This document shows positions 22,913-33,967 of a stretch of DNA of 64,000 nucleotides, one piece after another; position 1 is the stretch's first letter, and each line of letters opens with the position of its first letter. The stretch spans positions 320,892,144 to 320,956,143 of the forward strand of contig CM022302.1 in NCBI GenBank assembly GCA_011799875.1, read 5' to 3'. Under the pieces are notes generated by a model. That model did not search any database. It saw nothing but the letters and a program-made list of their open reading frames with translations, and was not told the DNA's origin. This DNA comes from Thinopyrum elongatum. Its lineage: Eukaryota; Streptophyta; Magnoliopsida; Poales; Poaceae. A program made the position numbers and the translations under genes.

Positions 22913-24355
22913 GAAGCCATCTATTATTCTCGGATTCTCTATGACAACAAGAAGATATTCCCTCATGAATTTCTTGATATCACTGTTATGAAGAGTATTG
23001 GTTGCATTGATCAGCTTCTGCGAGATTTGGGAGATTTCTGTCTCACCAGTGTGTTTGCATTCGAATATCCGTGGAACCGACAAATAATTCTTTAGTTCTA
23101 TGCAACATTATACATCTCTGGCGATGCATCTGACAGTTCCAAATGGATCATGGAATGGATGACCGAAGGAAAATGTATCAAGTGCACCTCCAGGGATTTT
23201 GTTTCGCACTTTCACTTCCCTTGTTTTGAGCATGGTAAAACTAAAATCCGAGTGCGTAACATTGATGCCATTTCAGATGATATGTTTTGGTGCACCATGG
23301 ATAATGAAAAGATTTGTTACTACAATGGTCCTCCCAAGCCAGAACACTTAACCTTCAAGAATGAAACTCTCTATCATATGCTCACTTATACTATCTGCCC
23401 TCTGGCTGGGATGAATACTGATGGTGTAATCTCAAATGTTCTTCGAAATGCCATCTCTGAGAAATATGTCTTTGATGTTGAGGATATGTTTCTACAAATA
23501 TTGAAAGATTCTGCTCAGTATCCGAAAACACTCAAAGTATATGCACAATGGATTCAGAAAGTGGTTGATTATTCCATGAAAATGGAGTATTTGGCAAAGG
23601 CTAGCCATAAAAGCTTTATTCCTCCTATTCGGGACAAGCTGCAAGTCATGCAAGATATTTCTTCGGGTAAATCGCCTGAGTCAAGCCATCAAGATTATCA
23701 CAAAGGATTCGATGGGCCACATCTGCCTAAGCGTGGCCGAATGGTTACTCATCTACCTCCATCATAGCTTGAAGTCAGTTTGCGCACGCAACAACTGTTG
23801 CTAAAACACATTGCTGAAGATCGCCAAGAGAAAGAACACCTTGCTGCCGTGCTGAATGCTATCAACAACCAAACAAGAATCACGCATCTGATTGCTGATG
23901 AGAACAAGAAAAGGCTCTGGAAACTACTTCGCAAGTTCTTCACCAAGAAACAACTCCTAGATGCTGATCTCAAAGAGCTCTATGAATACATTGACAAAGG
24001 CCTCTAAATTGAAGATTATCAACCTCGCAGTGCTCCACTTCCTGCTCGAGCGCCAACTACTGATCTTCTGCATATTAAGCTTTGCAAGATAATCGAAGAA
24101 TGTGAAGCCACCTCACCGACCGAAAAACCAGCCGAAGGAAATGTGCTTTCACGTGTGACTCCAGTGGCTGATCCAAATGTACCTTCATCATCTCAGCCTC
24201 AAGCTGCCATTCCTGAAGGAAAATCTATTGCTGTTGACGATGAAGATCTTCCAATCACTTCCAAATCAGAACCTCTTCGGACAGTTCCTCTGGCGACGCC
24301 ACTAAGTGAATCAAGTTCACCGCTTCTGCACTCATGTTACTCGTCACCTTTTTGA
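22913..24355 (+). pseudogene. J long unknown frame with three in-frame stops
   Basis: One reading frame of 480 codons runs without any frameshift. It is interrupted only by TAG at 23093, TAG at 23765 and TAA at 24005, and ends TGA at 24353. The N-terminal part looks globular (motifs FAFEYPWNRQ, FYATLYISGDAS, WIMEWMTEGK, YTICPLAGMN, VYAQWIQKVVDYSM). The middle is helical and charged (KRLWKLLRKFFTKKQLL, about 23910-23960), and the end is Pro/Ser-rich. I recognise no catalytic motif. By position it could be a gag-like or accessory protein of a non-autonomous element. The start is missing with the 5' part. Confidence 0.65.
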
Positions 24356-24833
24356 CACTAGTTGACAAAAGGGGGAGAATTACATCGAGTTTCGATAGAT
24401 TTGCCTTTTGCGTTCCATTGGTTTTGGTTTCGCGTGAGATTTGAAACTTATGCTTCAAAGATTATCTGTGCTACGATGTAAAACTTCTGTGATGTAATGT
24501 TATTAACCCCGCCTGCTGCACTATTTATCTCTAAGCATTTGTTTTGCAGGTGGAATTATTATCAGAAGTTATGAATGATTGCACTACAATCTCAATGGAT
24601 TATATATTATCAGTGCGAATCATTATCTCGAATGATTGAAATTTCCTCCGCATACTTCAATGACTTGCAGGAGATTTTATCTCATATCTATAACCCTGCA
24701 TACATCTAGGGGGAGTATATTTCATATTCGAGCCAAGTAACACAAATTCACTATTGTTTGAATTACTTTTCACTTATCTATCTTCATTTTGATGATTATC
24801 TGTTTTGTCAACAACCATCCAAAAGGGGGAGAT
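24356..24833 (+). other. J 3' non-coding tail with polypurine tract
   Basis: AT-rich, no gene seen. It holds two near-identical purine blocks: caaaagggggagaa at 24366-24379 and aaaaggggga at 24821-24830. The second directly precedes the LTR and is the polypurine tract; the first may be an older or duplicate tract. Confidence 0.6.
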
Positions 24834-26113
24834 TGTTGGTGCAATGATAGGCCCCTTATGTTTTGGAGTTTGTTGACATAAACAGTATGGGACTTATGTT
24901 TGCTAGTGCACACAGAGTAATAGGTCCCTGAGATCACGAAGAGTTTGATGCAAACGACAAAGATAATCTCACTGCGGTGCAAAAAAGGTTATCACCGAAG
25001 ATTTTGATAACAAGAGAGGCCCCTCAAAAATTGCTGAAGTGAAGCAATTGGTTTGGTGTGTGTCCGAGGAAAATGACTACGTCCGAGGAGATTGAAGACG
25101 AAATGAAGACGTAGTATCTATTTCGAAGTTCTTCTTCTCTTTATTGAGTCATAGGACCACCATACTATTAAGAGGGGTGTAGCATTCAAAACTTTGATTC
25201 TCTGATGCTAAACCCAAATCCTATGAAAGTTGCGAGAGAAATATCTTTGTGTTCCGAGCAAATACTTGCCAGCAAGAGACTGAGATCTTCTTCCCTGCGA
25301 GAGATTTGTCTCAGACTAAGGAGTTAGCATTACTTGTCCCTGACAAGTAATGTTACCGTTGCTCCAAAATCTGATCTTTGTGAACGTGTCGGTTGGCCAT
25401 TGGCTGGACCGCGTGTCCAAAATGGTCATTTCCCATCCGGGAAGGCTGCGGCTATAAATAGCCACCCCGCACCGGCTTTTTCTAGTGGCTACTCCATTTG
25501 ATTCTGAGAAGATTGTTGAGCAACCCCCTCTCTGAGCGATTTGAGTTTAAAATCCACCGAGAGAAAACCCCTAGAGCCGAAGAATTAGATAGTGGTTCAG
25601 CATCACTCGAATCTAAGTCCAGTATGCTCCGCCTATTACTCTTGAGAGCTGCAAACTCTCTAGAAGGTTAGGTGTCAATTTCTTCAGAGACCAAGAGTGA
25701 TTGTGGTTCTCAAAGAAGAAGTCTGTAAAGGTTCGGAGATCGCGTCAAGTATCTACCACGAGTGATCGGCATTGGTTGACGAACCAATTGTCAAGGAGAA
25801 TAGGGTGAAGAGAGTTTATCTTCCGTGTTAAGTCACAGCCCCTCCAACCAGATGTAGTCCTTTTGCAGAAGAACGAACTGGTCGAACAAATACCCTGTCG
25901 CCATCGAGCACCGCTGGTTACCTCTGCTACCCATGTTTACATTCGATCTGTTTTCCTTCATGTAATTGGTCTCGACACATGCTCTAGTTTCCATTTAGTA
26001 CTTAGTTTTAGCTCGCTGTAGTTTGTTTTTCATTAACTCCGCTGCTGGGTTCCGAGAGTTTTGAGATTTTCGAAGAAATTTTAAAACTCCCATTCACCCC
26101 CCTCTGGTAGACA
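24834..26113 (+). repeat. J 3' LTR (1280 bp)
   Basis: Begins TGTTGGTGCAATG directly after the polypurine tract and ends ctctggtagaca at 26113. A TATA-like ctataaatag lies at about 25452-25461, followed by a plausible transcription start, which fits an LTR promoter. No second copy is in the window, so borders rest on the tract and TG...CA ends. Confidence 0.7.
25452..25461 (+). promoter_or_regulatory. TATA box of J LTR
   Basis: gctataaatagcc is a near-perfect plant TATA box, placed in the middle of the LTR about 620 bases from its start, as expected at a U3-R border. Confidence 0.6.
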
Positions 26114-26131
26114 TACTTTGTTACTACAAGA

Positions 26132-26173
<42 letters not shown>

Positions 26174-26485
26174 AGCTACTGATATGGACTCGTAGGTCCT
26201 GTGGGAACTACTCACACATCATTATTGAGTCAACAAGGTTGATGAAGATGACCTCCATGGTCGATTCCCCCTTCCGGCAGAGTACCGTCGGAGGCCTCCA
26301 AATGGGGTCACGGAAGAACAGAGGTTTGCGGTGATGATAAAATTGTTTTAGGTCTCGCTTTGGGGGTTTCTGGATTTTAGAGAGTTTATACCACTGAAAT
26401 TAGGTCAGACGGGGCCTCAGGAGCCCACAAGCTCGCATGGCGAGCCCCCTAGTGGCGCCTGCTGCTTGTGAGCTGCTTTGGGGTT
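26114..26485 (-). repeat. L: internal LTR fragment, same family as K
   Basis: On the minus strand this matches the part of the K LTR at about 27390-27760 (shared blocks include gattcccc, gcagagtacc, and taattt/aattaggtca). It lacks both LTR ends: one was cut by J, the other is fused directly to K near 26485. It contains the (GA)n run at 26135-26167. Confidence 0.7.
26135..26167. repeat. (GA)n microsatellite, about 16 units
   Basis: An uninterrupted AG run lies just inside LTR fragment L. The matching place in LTR K (about 27400) has only aaaagagagagaag, so the run expanded in L. Confidence 0.95.
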
Positions 26486-28000
26486 TTCCCCGAAGAGGAA
26501 GGGTGAAGCAATATAGTAGCTGATAAGTATTTTCCTCCATGAGAACCAAGGTTATCGAACCAATAGGAGAATCACACCAAGCCTAGTGAACTCTGCACAC
26601 ACAAGAGCAAATACTTGCACCCAACACAGGCAAGAGGGTTGTTAATCCCCTTGAACTCGTTACTTGCAAGGATTAAATCTGGCAGTGGTAGATAGATAAA
26701 TTCCAAAATAAAATAAATTGTAGCAACCTATTTTTGTTTTTTGTAATATGATAAAAGTAGACCCTGGGGGCATAGTATTCACTAGAGGCTTCTCTCTAAA
26801 ACATAACATATGGTGGGTGAACAAATTACCGTTGGGCAATACACAGTAAAGCCCATAGTTATGATGTTATTCATGGCAATGATCATGTATATAGGCATTA
26901 CGCCCATGACAAGTAGACAGAAATGATTCTGCATCTTCTACTATTACTCCACCAATCGACTACTATCTAGCATGCATCTATAGTATTAAGTTCATAACAA
27001 CTAGAGTAATGCATGATAGAAGATGACATAATGTAGACAGAATAAATTCAAGCAATATGAATGAACCCCATCATTTTACCCTTAATGGCAAAAATACAAA
27101 TATGCGCCTCGCTACCCCTTCTGTCACGAGGTGCGCACACCGCAAGATCGAACCCATTACAAAGCACCTCTCCCATCGAAGATAAATCAATCTAGTTGGC
27201 CAAACCAAACAGATAGATTAGAGAGAAATAAAAAGCTATCATAATCATGCATAATATAGTTCAGAAAAGACTCAATTACTTTTAGTGAATAATCCGATCA
27301 TAAACCCACAATTCATCGGATCCCAACAAACACACCGCAAAATGAGATTACATAGGATAGAACTCCATGGAGATCATGAAGAACTTTGTATTGAAGATAA
27401 AAGAGAGAGAAGAAGCCATCTAGCTAATAGCTATGGACTCGTAGGGCTCCGATAAATTACTCACACATCATTGGAGGGCAGCAAGGATGATGTAAAATCC
27501 CTCCGTGATTGATTCCCCCTCAGGCAGAGTACCAGAAAAGGCCTCCAGATGGGATTGCGAAAAATAGAAGGTTGCAGTGGTGAAAATAGTGTTCTGGCTG
27601 GCTATCTATTGGTTTCAGGATTTATGGGAATTTATGGACTTGGAATTAGGTCAAACGGAGTTGTGAAGGTCCCACAAGCTCAGGGGGTGCGCCCCTAGGG
27701 GCACGCTTGGTGAGCTTGTGGCCCTCTCGTAGCCCCCTGGTCTCCTCCCGAGGCTCCTAGGGTTCCTTCTGGTCTAGAGAAAATCATCGTAAAGTTTTAT
27801 CGCGTTTGGACTTTGTTTGGTACTGATTTCCTGAAAAACCAAAAACATGCAGAAAACAGGAACTGGCACTCGGCACTGGGCTAATAGGTTAGTTCCCAAA
27901 AATGATATAAAATTGCATATAAAAGTATATAAACCATTTAGAATTGATAATATAATAGCATGAAATGATAAAAGATTATAGATACGTTGGATACGTATCA
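26486..28000 (-). repeat. K: 3' LTR of a Gypsy element, minus strand, 3' end lost
   Basis: On the minus strand it starts TGATACGTATCC at 28000, directly after a polypurine-like aaccttggggatgt (28014-28001). It continues with the text of the wheat Gypsy LTR group that starts TGATACGT. Near 26486 it breaks off in the block ttcctcttcgggg, just short of where such LTRs usually end, and abuts fragment L. No coding frame is supported. Confidence 0.75.
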
Positions 28001-28031
28001 ACATCCCCAAGGTTAATTCCTACTCGTCCTC
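28001..28031 (-). other. K polypurine tract and 3' untranslated remnant
   Basis: On the minus strand it reads gaggacgagtaggaatta then accttggggatg, directly before the K LTR. The CACTA-like element M interrupts it at 28032. Confidence 0.65.
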
Positions 28032-28429
28032 CACTACAAAAAAACACTTCTGTGATGATACATGTTTGCCACAGTAGGTCACATTTTCTGTCATGCATGT
28101 ACATCCGTGGTGATTTTATGACAGAATCAAGATAATCATACCTATGTTGTCGTAGAAGTGTTCCATGACAATACTGAAATTATCATCATAGAAGTGTCCA
28201 CTTCCATGACGATAAATGTCGCGTCATGGAAGTGTTTTCGTCAAGGGCAACCGCCATGTGGCTTCCACTATAATGGGTCGTCATTAAGTTATCGGGTTCC
28301 AGTTTGGATCCGATAAGTCATTAACAACCCGGACCACTGGCTATTTTTCTCGTGTAAAATTCTCATTCGCCACCTGATCCATGTGTCAGGTGAGCATTGA
28401 GACAGATGTCATCCATCCAATGGATGGGA

Positions 28430-29290
28430 GGCGCCTATGATATGTCAAGACGTGGAACAACCCTACATTGACCCATTTAGGTTAATAAGGCCAGCCCATT
28501 TGACTTGGTCAAAAGTTAGCGGGCCTGCCCATGGAAAGCATGCTAACGGCGTGTACGCATATAGCCCATTTATGGCCCGGGAACTCACATCCCATTATGG
28601 CCTTCCCGAATTCGGCCTAGTAGCGTCATGTGGGCCGTCCAGTATGATTCCAGCCCGTTGTCACTTTTGGTCCATATATGGCTCATGACGTAATTAGGCC
28701 CATATGAGGCATTCTGTCTCTCTAGGCCTTTAACGGCCTGTGCTGATTCTGGCCCATAATGAACAGTACATTGCTTTGAAACCATTAACGACCCATGATT
28801 TAGTTTGGCCGTTTCCAGCCCATGTTACCTTTCAGCCTTCTAAGGGCCCATAAATTCTTGGGCTCATTTCTGGCCCTCGATTACTTATGGTCTGTTACTG
28901 GCCTATTCTGCTAATGGGTCAAATTCAGCCCATGGTTATAATTGGCCCATTTGTGGCCTGTTAACCCATTGGGTCATTTCCATCCCGTCATGTATTCCAG
29001 CCCATTAATGACCCGTTATGCCTGTCGACAGAATTAAGCCCTTTGCTGCCTTCTGGCCTGTTAATGGCCTATTACGATGCAGCCCCATAAACGGACCATT
29101 ACCAATTTGGCCCATTTACAGCCATATTGCGGTCTGGTTTTGGCCACGAAAAGTAGGGCCCATGTGTGGATTATGGATCCTACGGCCCATAGGGGGCCCA
29201 TTGATCCTACGGCCCCTAGATGGCCCATGGTTACTACAACAGGTAGCAGGCCCATGGTTACCATGGTCCGTATGTGGCCCATGATTATTG
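28430..29290. repeat. GGCCCAT / CCCATTA-rich zone in M
   Basis: About 860 bases carry dozens of irregular copies of ggcccat, agcccatt, ttaatggcc and gggtcat, in both orientations, spaced roughly 20-40 bases apart. There is no fixed unit length, so it is not a satellite. In CACTA elements such dense subterminal motifs are transposase-binding arrays; that role is inferred here. Confidence 0.7.
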
Positions 29291-29620
29291 CGGCCACTAG
29301 CAAACCGAGGAAAACAAAGACGAAGGAAATTAATAAGCAAGCAACTAACGCTCTGCTATTACCGCAATTGCACAGATTACATCCACTGGGCATCAAAGTT
29401 CGCCACCAGTGTAAATATAGGGAACACCCTACACTATACAAAAATGGCTTGCTGTTTTCTTCAGCCGGTCATTGCCCATTAGGAACAAATGTTATATCGC
29501 AACAAAACAATTTACAATCATATAACAAAAGGAGGGTTGGCATAAAAGTTAACAGCCCGACAGATAAATGCACCAACAGAAGTTCAGAAGCTTAGTTCAT
29601 TTGACCAGACTGTTATGTTT

Positions 29621-30013
29621 TCATGCTGTAGTGTCTGATAGAGCACCATAACCTTCGCCTTCATTTCTCCTAGGCTCCTGAACAACATAGCAAATGTCTG
29701 ATAGTCTGGCTTCAAAACCATGCATATCTTGATGACATCGAACAATGGCTGCCCTTGTTTCACAAAGGGTCTCTGTTAGGGATTGGACTTGTGTCTGGAG
29801 CGCAGATATATCATTCTTTTGAGCTTGCAGATCTTGATCATGAGGCAGTTTGGACAAGGTTGCCTTAACAACCAACACAATATTACGCAGGAAGGTGCTT
29901 TTGACACTGATAGTGGAGAGATACTGACCGACTACGGGAAGAGGTGATGTTGCCGTTATGTTTGCCTCGTCACCTTCACGAGGTGGTGGTTCCACCATTT
30001 GTTCCAGAGCTTG
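29621..30013 (-). pseudogene. M terminal exon of a CACTA accessory protein
   Basis: On the minus strand a splice acceptor (ttttcag, 30020-30014) opens a frame starting QALEQMVEPPPREGD. It runs 130 codons to a stop at 29621. The C-terminal half is a predicted coiled coil (QKNDISALQTQVQSLTETL). The composition and the Pro-rich then coiled-coil order fit the accessory gene of plant En/Spm-type elements. No transposase catalytic domain is present in the window. Confidence 0.45.
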
Positions 30014-30544
30014 CTGAAAAGTTGAGTTTGTACATTAGTAGTACCAGAACAAAAGTTATTAAGGAGGTAGAAAAACCAAACAGAATAGCTTTGATCTATA
30101 TACAAAACTTATTTTGGTGTACCCGTGTAAAATATTAGTTGTATTTTACTTCAATGTACATAATAAAACTAGGTTTCCAAACATATGACCATGTACCATG
30201 GATAATATATTGTCTATTTCTTCACATTGTATTGACAGGTAAGGATAAAGATACAAAGTTTATAATACGGTAAGCATAGTATGACATCATTAATATCACG
30301 AAACAAGTGAGAAAAGACAAACAGACAATTGTAACGTTGTGTGGGAAAGTCCAGCACAAAACTAGATTACAGATTAAGACCAAAGGAACATCACTCCTCT
30401 CTTTTAAACCTTGTAAGGTGCAATGACACATTAAGAAAACTGTGTATTAAATTGAAAAGAGTAATAGACATTGGCTGCAAACCGTGCAGTTCAATGCACA
30501 AGTCAGAGTAACCAGTAGTTCAAAGGCATGAGGATTAAGGACTT

Positions 30545-30690
30545 ATAACAGCGGCTTTGACTGGTGTAGTCATGCCCTTCGTCTTGGTGGGGTGACAGTC
30601 CTTGATGATTTCCACCGCATTTGGTCTAGGTACTTTTTAGTCCTTGCGGGCTTTCCTTTCCATTTGGAACAAGTCAATATTGATATGATA
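30545..30690 (-). pseudogene. M upstream exon fragment
   Basis: On the minus strand the frame near 30640-30560 reads PNAVEIIKDCHPTKTKG, a motif I associate with plant En/Spm accessory proteins. A stop lies upstream of it, so this copy is broken. The stretch between this exon and 30013 (30014-30544) is AT-rich and probably intron; nothing else is seen there. Confidence 0.4.
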
Positions 30691-30772
30691 ATATGGCACA
30701 GTGAAAAGAGTGAAATAACAGCTAGTTACAAGAGCCTCGCAGTGTGCAATATAGCTACGAGATCAGGTAGTC

Positions 30773-31633
30773 TGTTCATCGTGCGTACGACCATCTATGG
30801 GGCCATCTAGCCCCTTTGCGGTTCGTCTAGGGGAATGCGCAAGCACGAAGAGTAGAGTTAGTAGAGAATGCAAAGGCTTTTACCGAGGTTCGGGCCACTG
30901 TCAGGTGTAAAACTCTACTCATGCTTTGTGTATTGGATGTGTGTAAGCACAAATACAAGGAGCACTTTCCCCGGCAAGGTGCAGAGATAGTGCAGCTACG
31001 CATGCAAGTTGTGCAAGAGTTTGATCATTCGATCCTTTGTAAAGGTTGCCATGGCCCTCCTTTTATAGCTCAAGGGGTTACCACAGTGGCAAAACAATCA
31101 TTATATATTGACATGATAGCAAACGGTGCTATCATACCTAATTCTGCCAGTTTAGGACAAAAGCAATAAATGCTTCGTTAGGTGTCATGTGGACGAGGAA
31201 TCCCGGCAAGGCTTCTGCACCACTCGCCCAGCTACCTCCTATTAGCTTGACACACCTTTTGGACGAGTGTCAATAAAGGTAATTCTCCATCCAACATGCT
31301 GACATGTGCCCAACAAACCTCACTTAACTGTCTACGGGCTCGACACCTCACCAATTAGTGACTAGCTACTCGATGAGGTGGAGCGCTAACAAGTAGCGAG
31401 AGCTTGCCGGCCATGGAGCTTGCCGGGCCTTCACCTTGCCGGCTTGGCCTTGCCGGCAAGAGTTGTCTTTGATGTTGATCTTGATGTTTTGTCTTGATCT
31501 TCTCCCAGTAGCTTTCATAACTGGGCCTTGAATCTTGGTCTTGGCAAGTTCTGGGAAGCCTTGGCCAGGAGGGAAGCTACTACAGTCTATACATAAGTCA
31601 GGGTATAAAATACCCATGTTTTATGCACTGATA
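30773..31633 (-). repeat. 3' LTR of D (861 bp)
   Basis: On the minus strand it starts TATCAGTGCATAA (from an original TGTC) at 31633, after a purine tract (complement of ggagcccccaggcctgg, 31634-31650). It ends ...GATGAACA at 30773. A TATA box, ctataaaagg, lies on the minus strand near 31070. It aligns with the B and G LTRs. Confidence 0.82.
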
Positions 31634-31880
31634 GGAGCCCCCAGGCCTGGACCATAAGCACTACCGAAGCGTCCTTGGGCTAGGCCCAAAATGATGCACA
31701 GACACAAGGAGGCAAACTGCAGCTGTAATTTTTAATCATGATGATTTTTTTGACGCATGTCCACTCCACACACTAAATGCGGGTCGTGGGAACTTGAACT
31801 CTTCCGGTTATTCTGTGGTAGTGCACCTGTAAAGCGCTTGGTGAGATAAACAGCAAAGAGCGAGCCTCCTCACGCCTTCC

Positions 31881-31890
31881 CCATAAAAAG
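31881..31890 (+). promoter_or_regulatory. TATA-like box of D antisense gene
   Basis: ccataaaaag stands about 140 bases before the antisense ATG at 32023, followed by a CT-rich leader (cttcatcttcttcctctcgcc). It points away from the 3' LTR, into the element. Between 31634 and 31880 I see only the polypurine tract and unassigned sequence. Confidence 0.45.
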
Positions 31891-32022
31891 GCACCACGAG
31901 GAGGCACTGCTCATTCACCCTTGCTTTCCCCTGCTTCATCTTCTTCCTCTCGCCAGAGCAGCTTCCGCCATCGCCATAGCTTCGCATCTCAATCCGACTC
32001 TCTTCTTCCTCTCTGAGCCCTG

Positions 32023-33045
32023 ATGGCACCCAAGAAGGCCGACCCAGAGGGGAAGAAGCCTGCAAACCGCTAGACCACAAGGTGGAGAAAAAGAAGGAGT
32101 TGGAGGAGCTGGAGAAGCGGTGGAGAGAGAATGCAATTTTCTCGCCGTCCGCCATGGATGCCAATACTCTGATTCAGAGGTACACCTATATGTGGGGAAA
32201 GGACACCAAGGACCACAAGGTCCCAGTTGTTCTTCCTGAGGGCAAAAGGATTCCATCTATTTCATACCCGTTCTTCTGCGCTTACTTCTACTGTGGTCTG
32301 GTTCCTCCATTCTCAGACATCTTCAGCGAAATGATGACTAGTTTTGGATTCAGACTGTTGGATTTTACTCCCAATGCAATGACTTGTATGGCAGTCTTTG
32401 CCCATCTGTGTGAAGATTTCATTGGAGTCGCCCCCAATGTAGATCTATTCCGCCACTTCTTCATTCCCCGTGTCGAAGACAAGTGGATCTCCGGCAGCAT
32501 AACAAGGATCCCAAGGGCCAGTACCTTACCGGGCAACTCTATCTCAAATGGGACGAATGGAGGGTGGAGTGGTGTTGGATTCAGGAGGAGAATTTTCCTT
32601 CGTTTTGGTTGCTGTGTGCAGTGAAGGTCGAGTAGGGCAAGAATTGGAGCAGCTTCGGTGCCACCGAAAAGGAACTTTGCCCGGCGTTGAACAAGATTGC
32701 TCGTATCAAGGCCGCCAAGCTGACCATAGAAATGGTAGGAGCTGACTTCCTCCAGCGACGCATTTCACCATTGCAGAAGAGGAAGAGGTTCATCTAGGAA
32801 TACAAGGGTGCCGCTGATATCATGCGGTTGTATCCTGGGCTTGGCAATAACTTGACGGTTATGGAGTACGCCTGCCTCTGCGAACAACTGTTCCAAAGAA
32901 CTGGTACATTCCACTTGCCAGACCAGATTATCCCGCTGCACATCAATTCCGCCAGAAGTTCTATCTTGTCGATGATGCCGGGCTGTGATGCCAACAGAGT
33001 CAAGGCAGACTGGGAATTGCTCACTCTAGAGATTGAGATGGATTG
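32023..33045 (+). pseudogene. D antisense gene, N-terminal part
   Basis: The start ATG at 32023 gives MAPKKADPEGKKPA, then a frame change near 32070. The main block (32082-32624) has YPFFCAYFYCGLVPPFSDIF, then AVFAHLCEDFIGVAPNVDLF, the signature of the gypsy-type plant transposon family PF04195. Blocks continue to 33045 with TIEMVGADFLQRRISPLQKR and LCEQLFQRTGTF. Element C is inserted after the codons E-I-E-M-D, and the next codon (W) is found at 41178, so the gene's frame crosses the insertion exactly. Stops at 32623 and 32797 and frame changes show decay. Role unknown. Confidence 0.78.
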
Positions 33046-33899
33046 TGTCGGACCCGTGGGACTGGGGTTACCCAGGACCGTCTGCTTGTGGCCCAGGAAG
33101 CAGGTGGCCCACTCCAGGGCTTCACGAGCAAGAACCCTCACGAGGCCGCCGCCTCATGAGGCACATGTCAGCAAGTGTCACCATCGGCCTCACAAGGCCC
33201 CCTCGCGGGGCGATCTACTGAGGCCCCTCACGGTGAGTAAGCCAGGAGCGTCTTGAAGAGTTGCGCGGTGCTGTGTCTCCATGTGGGTGACGCGTGCGAT
33301 GATAAGCGGCGCTAGAGGCCATGCCAGCAGGTGCAGATACGAAGGCTTTCCTCTTTCGTGCTAAGGGAGCAAGGACAACGCACCGGTCCCAAAGTAGTCC
33401 CCAAAGGTTACCCGTTCGTTACAAGAGGACCGAGACGATGGGCTCTCCAGGATGGAGGTCATCGTCGAGCCCACTGGCGTGTCACGACAGGAGGCCTTTT
33501 GAAGGTGAAGACCACCTTTAGTCAGGATAAGCTGCAACCTTGTCCCCATTCGAATTAGCCGTTGTGGCAACCCTTCCCGCCTTGTGTTTTCGGCGGAAGA
33601 GGACCAAGGCTAGTATAAGAGCAGGCGCGCTGCCACCGTAGAGAGGGATCGACTCATTGCGGCCAGCTAGAGCTACACGCTTGTACTTCATCCCCCAAAG
33701 CAATCCCATCCAAGCAGGAGTAGGGTTTTACACCGCAAGGTGGCCCGAACCTGGGTAAACTGTCGTGTCCATTGTTCTTCTTACTAGCTTGAGCACACCA
33801 AAGCATCGCCATGAGCTTGTGAGGCTAAGTAGGGCGGTAGTCAGTGAGCGCACCCCAGAGTTCGAATCTTCTTGGGTCCCCGGAGCCCCGATTCCGACA
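33046..33899 (+). repeat. C LTR1 (5' LTR, 854 bp)
   Basis: Starts TGTCGGACCCGTGGG directly after gattg and ends CCCCGATTCCGACA, followed by the primer-binding site. A TATAAG box lies at 33614-33619 and the conserved gtagggttttacacc block near 33720. Confidence 0.92.
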
Positions 33900-33900
33900 T

Positions 33901-33919
33901 TTGGCGCGCCAGGTAGGGG
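33901..33919 (+). promoter_or_regulatory. Primer-binding site of C
   Basis: TTGGCGCGCCAGGTAGGGG starts one base after LTR1, identical to that of B. Confidence 0.8.
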
Positions 33920-33967
33920 TGCGCCGCCGTTCTTCCGCTCCGCTCCGACGTCCGCTTCGCCAACTCC

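Larger units (their letters stand above)
22890..26113 (+). mobile_element. J: 3' half of an unclassified LTR retrotransposon
   Basis: One long coding frame (22913-24355), a short non-coding tail and a 3' LTR (24834-26113). The 5' LTR is missing; the left border lies in H gag. No protease, RT or integrase motif occurs between the frame and the LTR, so in this part the element is pol-less. The LTR starts TGTTGGTGCAATG and ends near cccctctggtagaca. I do not recognise the family with certainty; it could be a non-autonomous Copia- or Gypsy-derived element. Confidence 0.7.
28032..30772. mobile_element. M: CACTA-type DNA transposon, one end, interrupted by D
   Basis: Begins CACTACAAAAAAACAC at 28032 inside the 3' untranslated part of K; the three bases before it (ctc) would be half of the 3-bp target duplication. 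The first 220 bases carry repeated short motifs (gaagtgt, cacttc, catgac) in both directions, like CACTA subterminal repeats. A GGCCCAT-rich zone follows, then two exons of a minus-strand gene. Element D inserts at 30773. The other terminus would lie beyond the window's right edge. Confidence 0.65.

Noticed and set aside
28430..29290. Possible CRISPR or satellite array
   Set aside because: The motifs have no fixed spacing or unit and occur in both orientations; plant nuclear DNA context.
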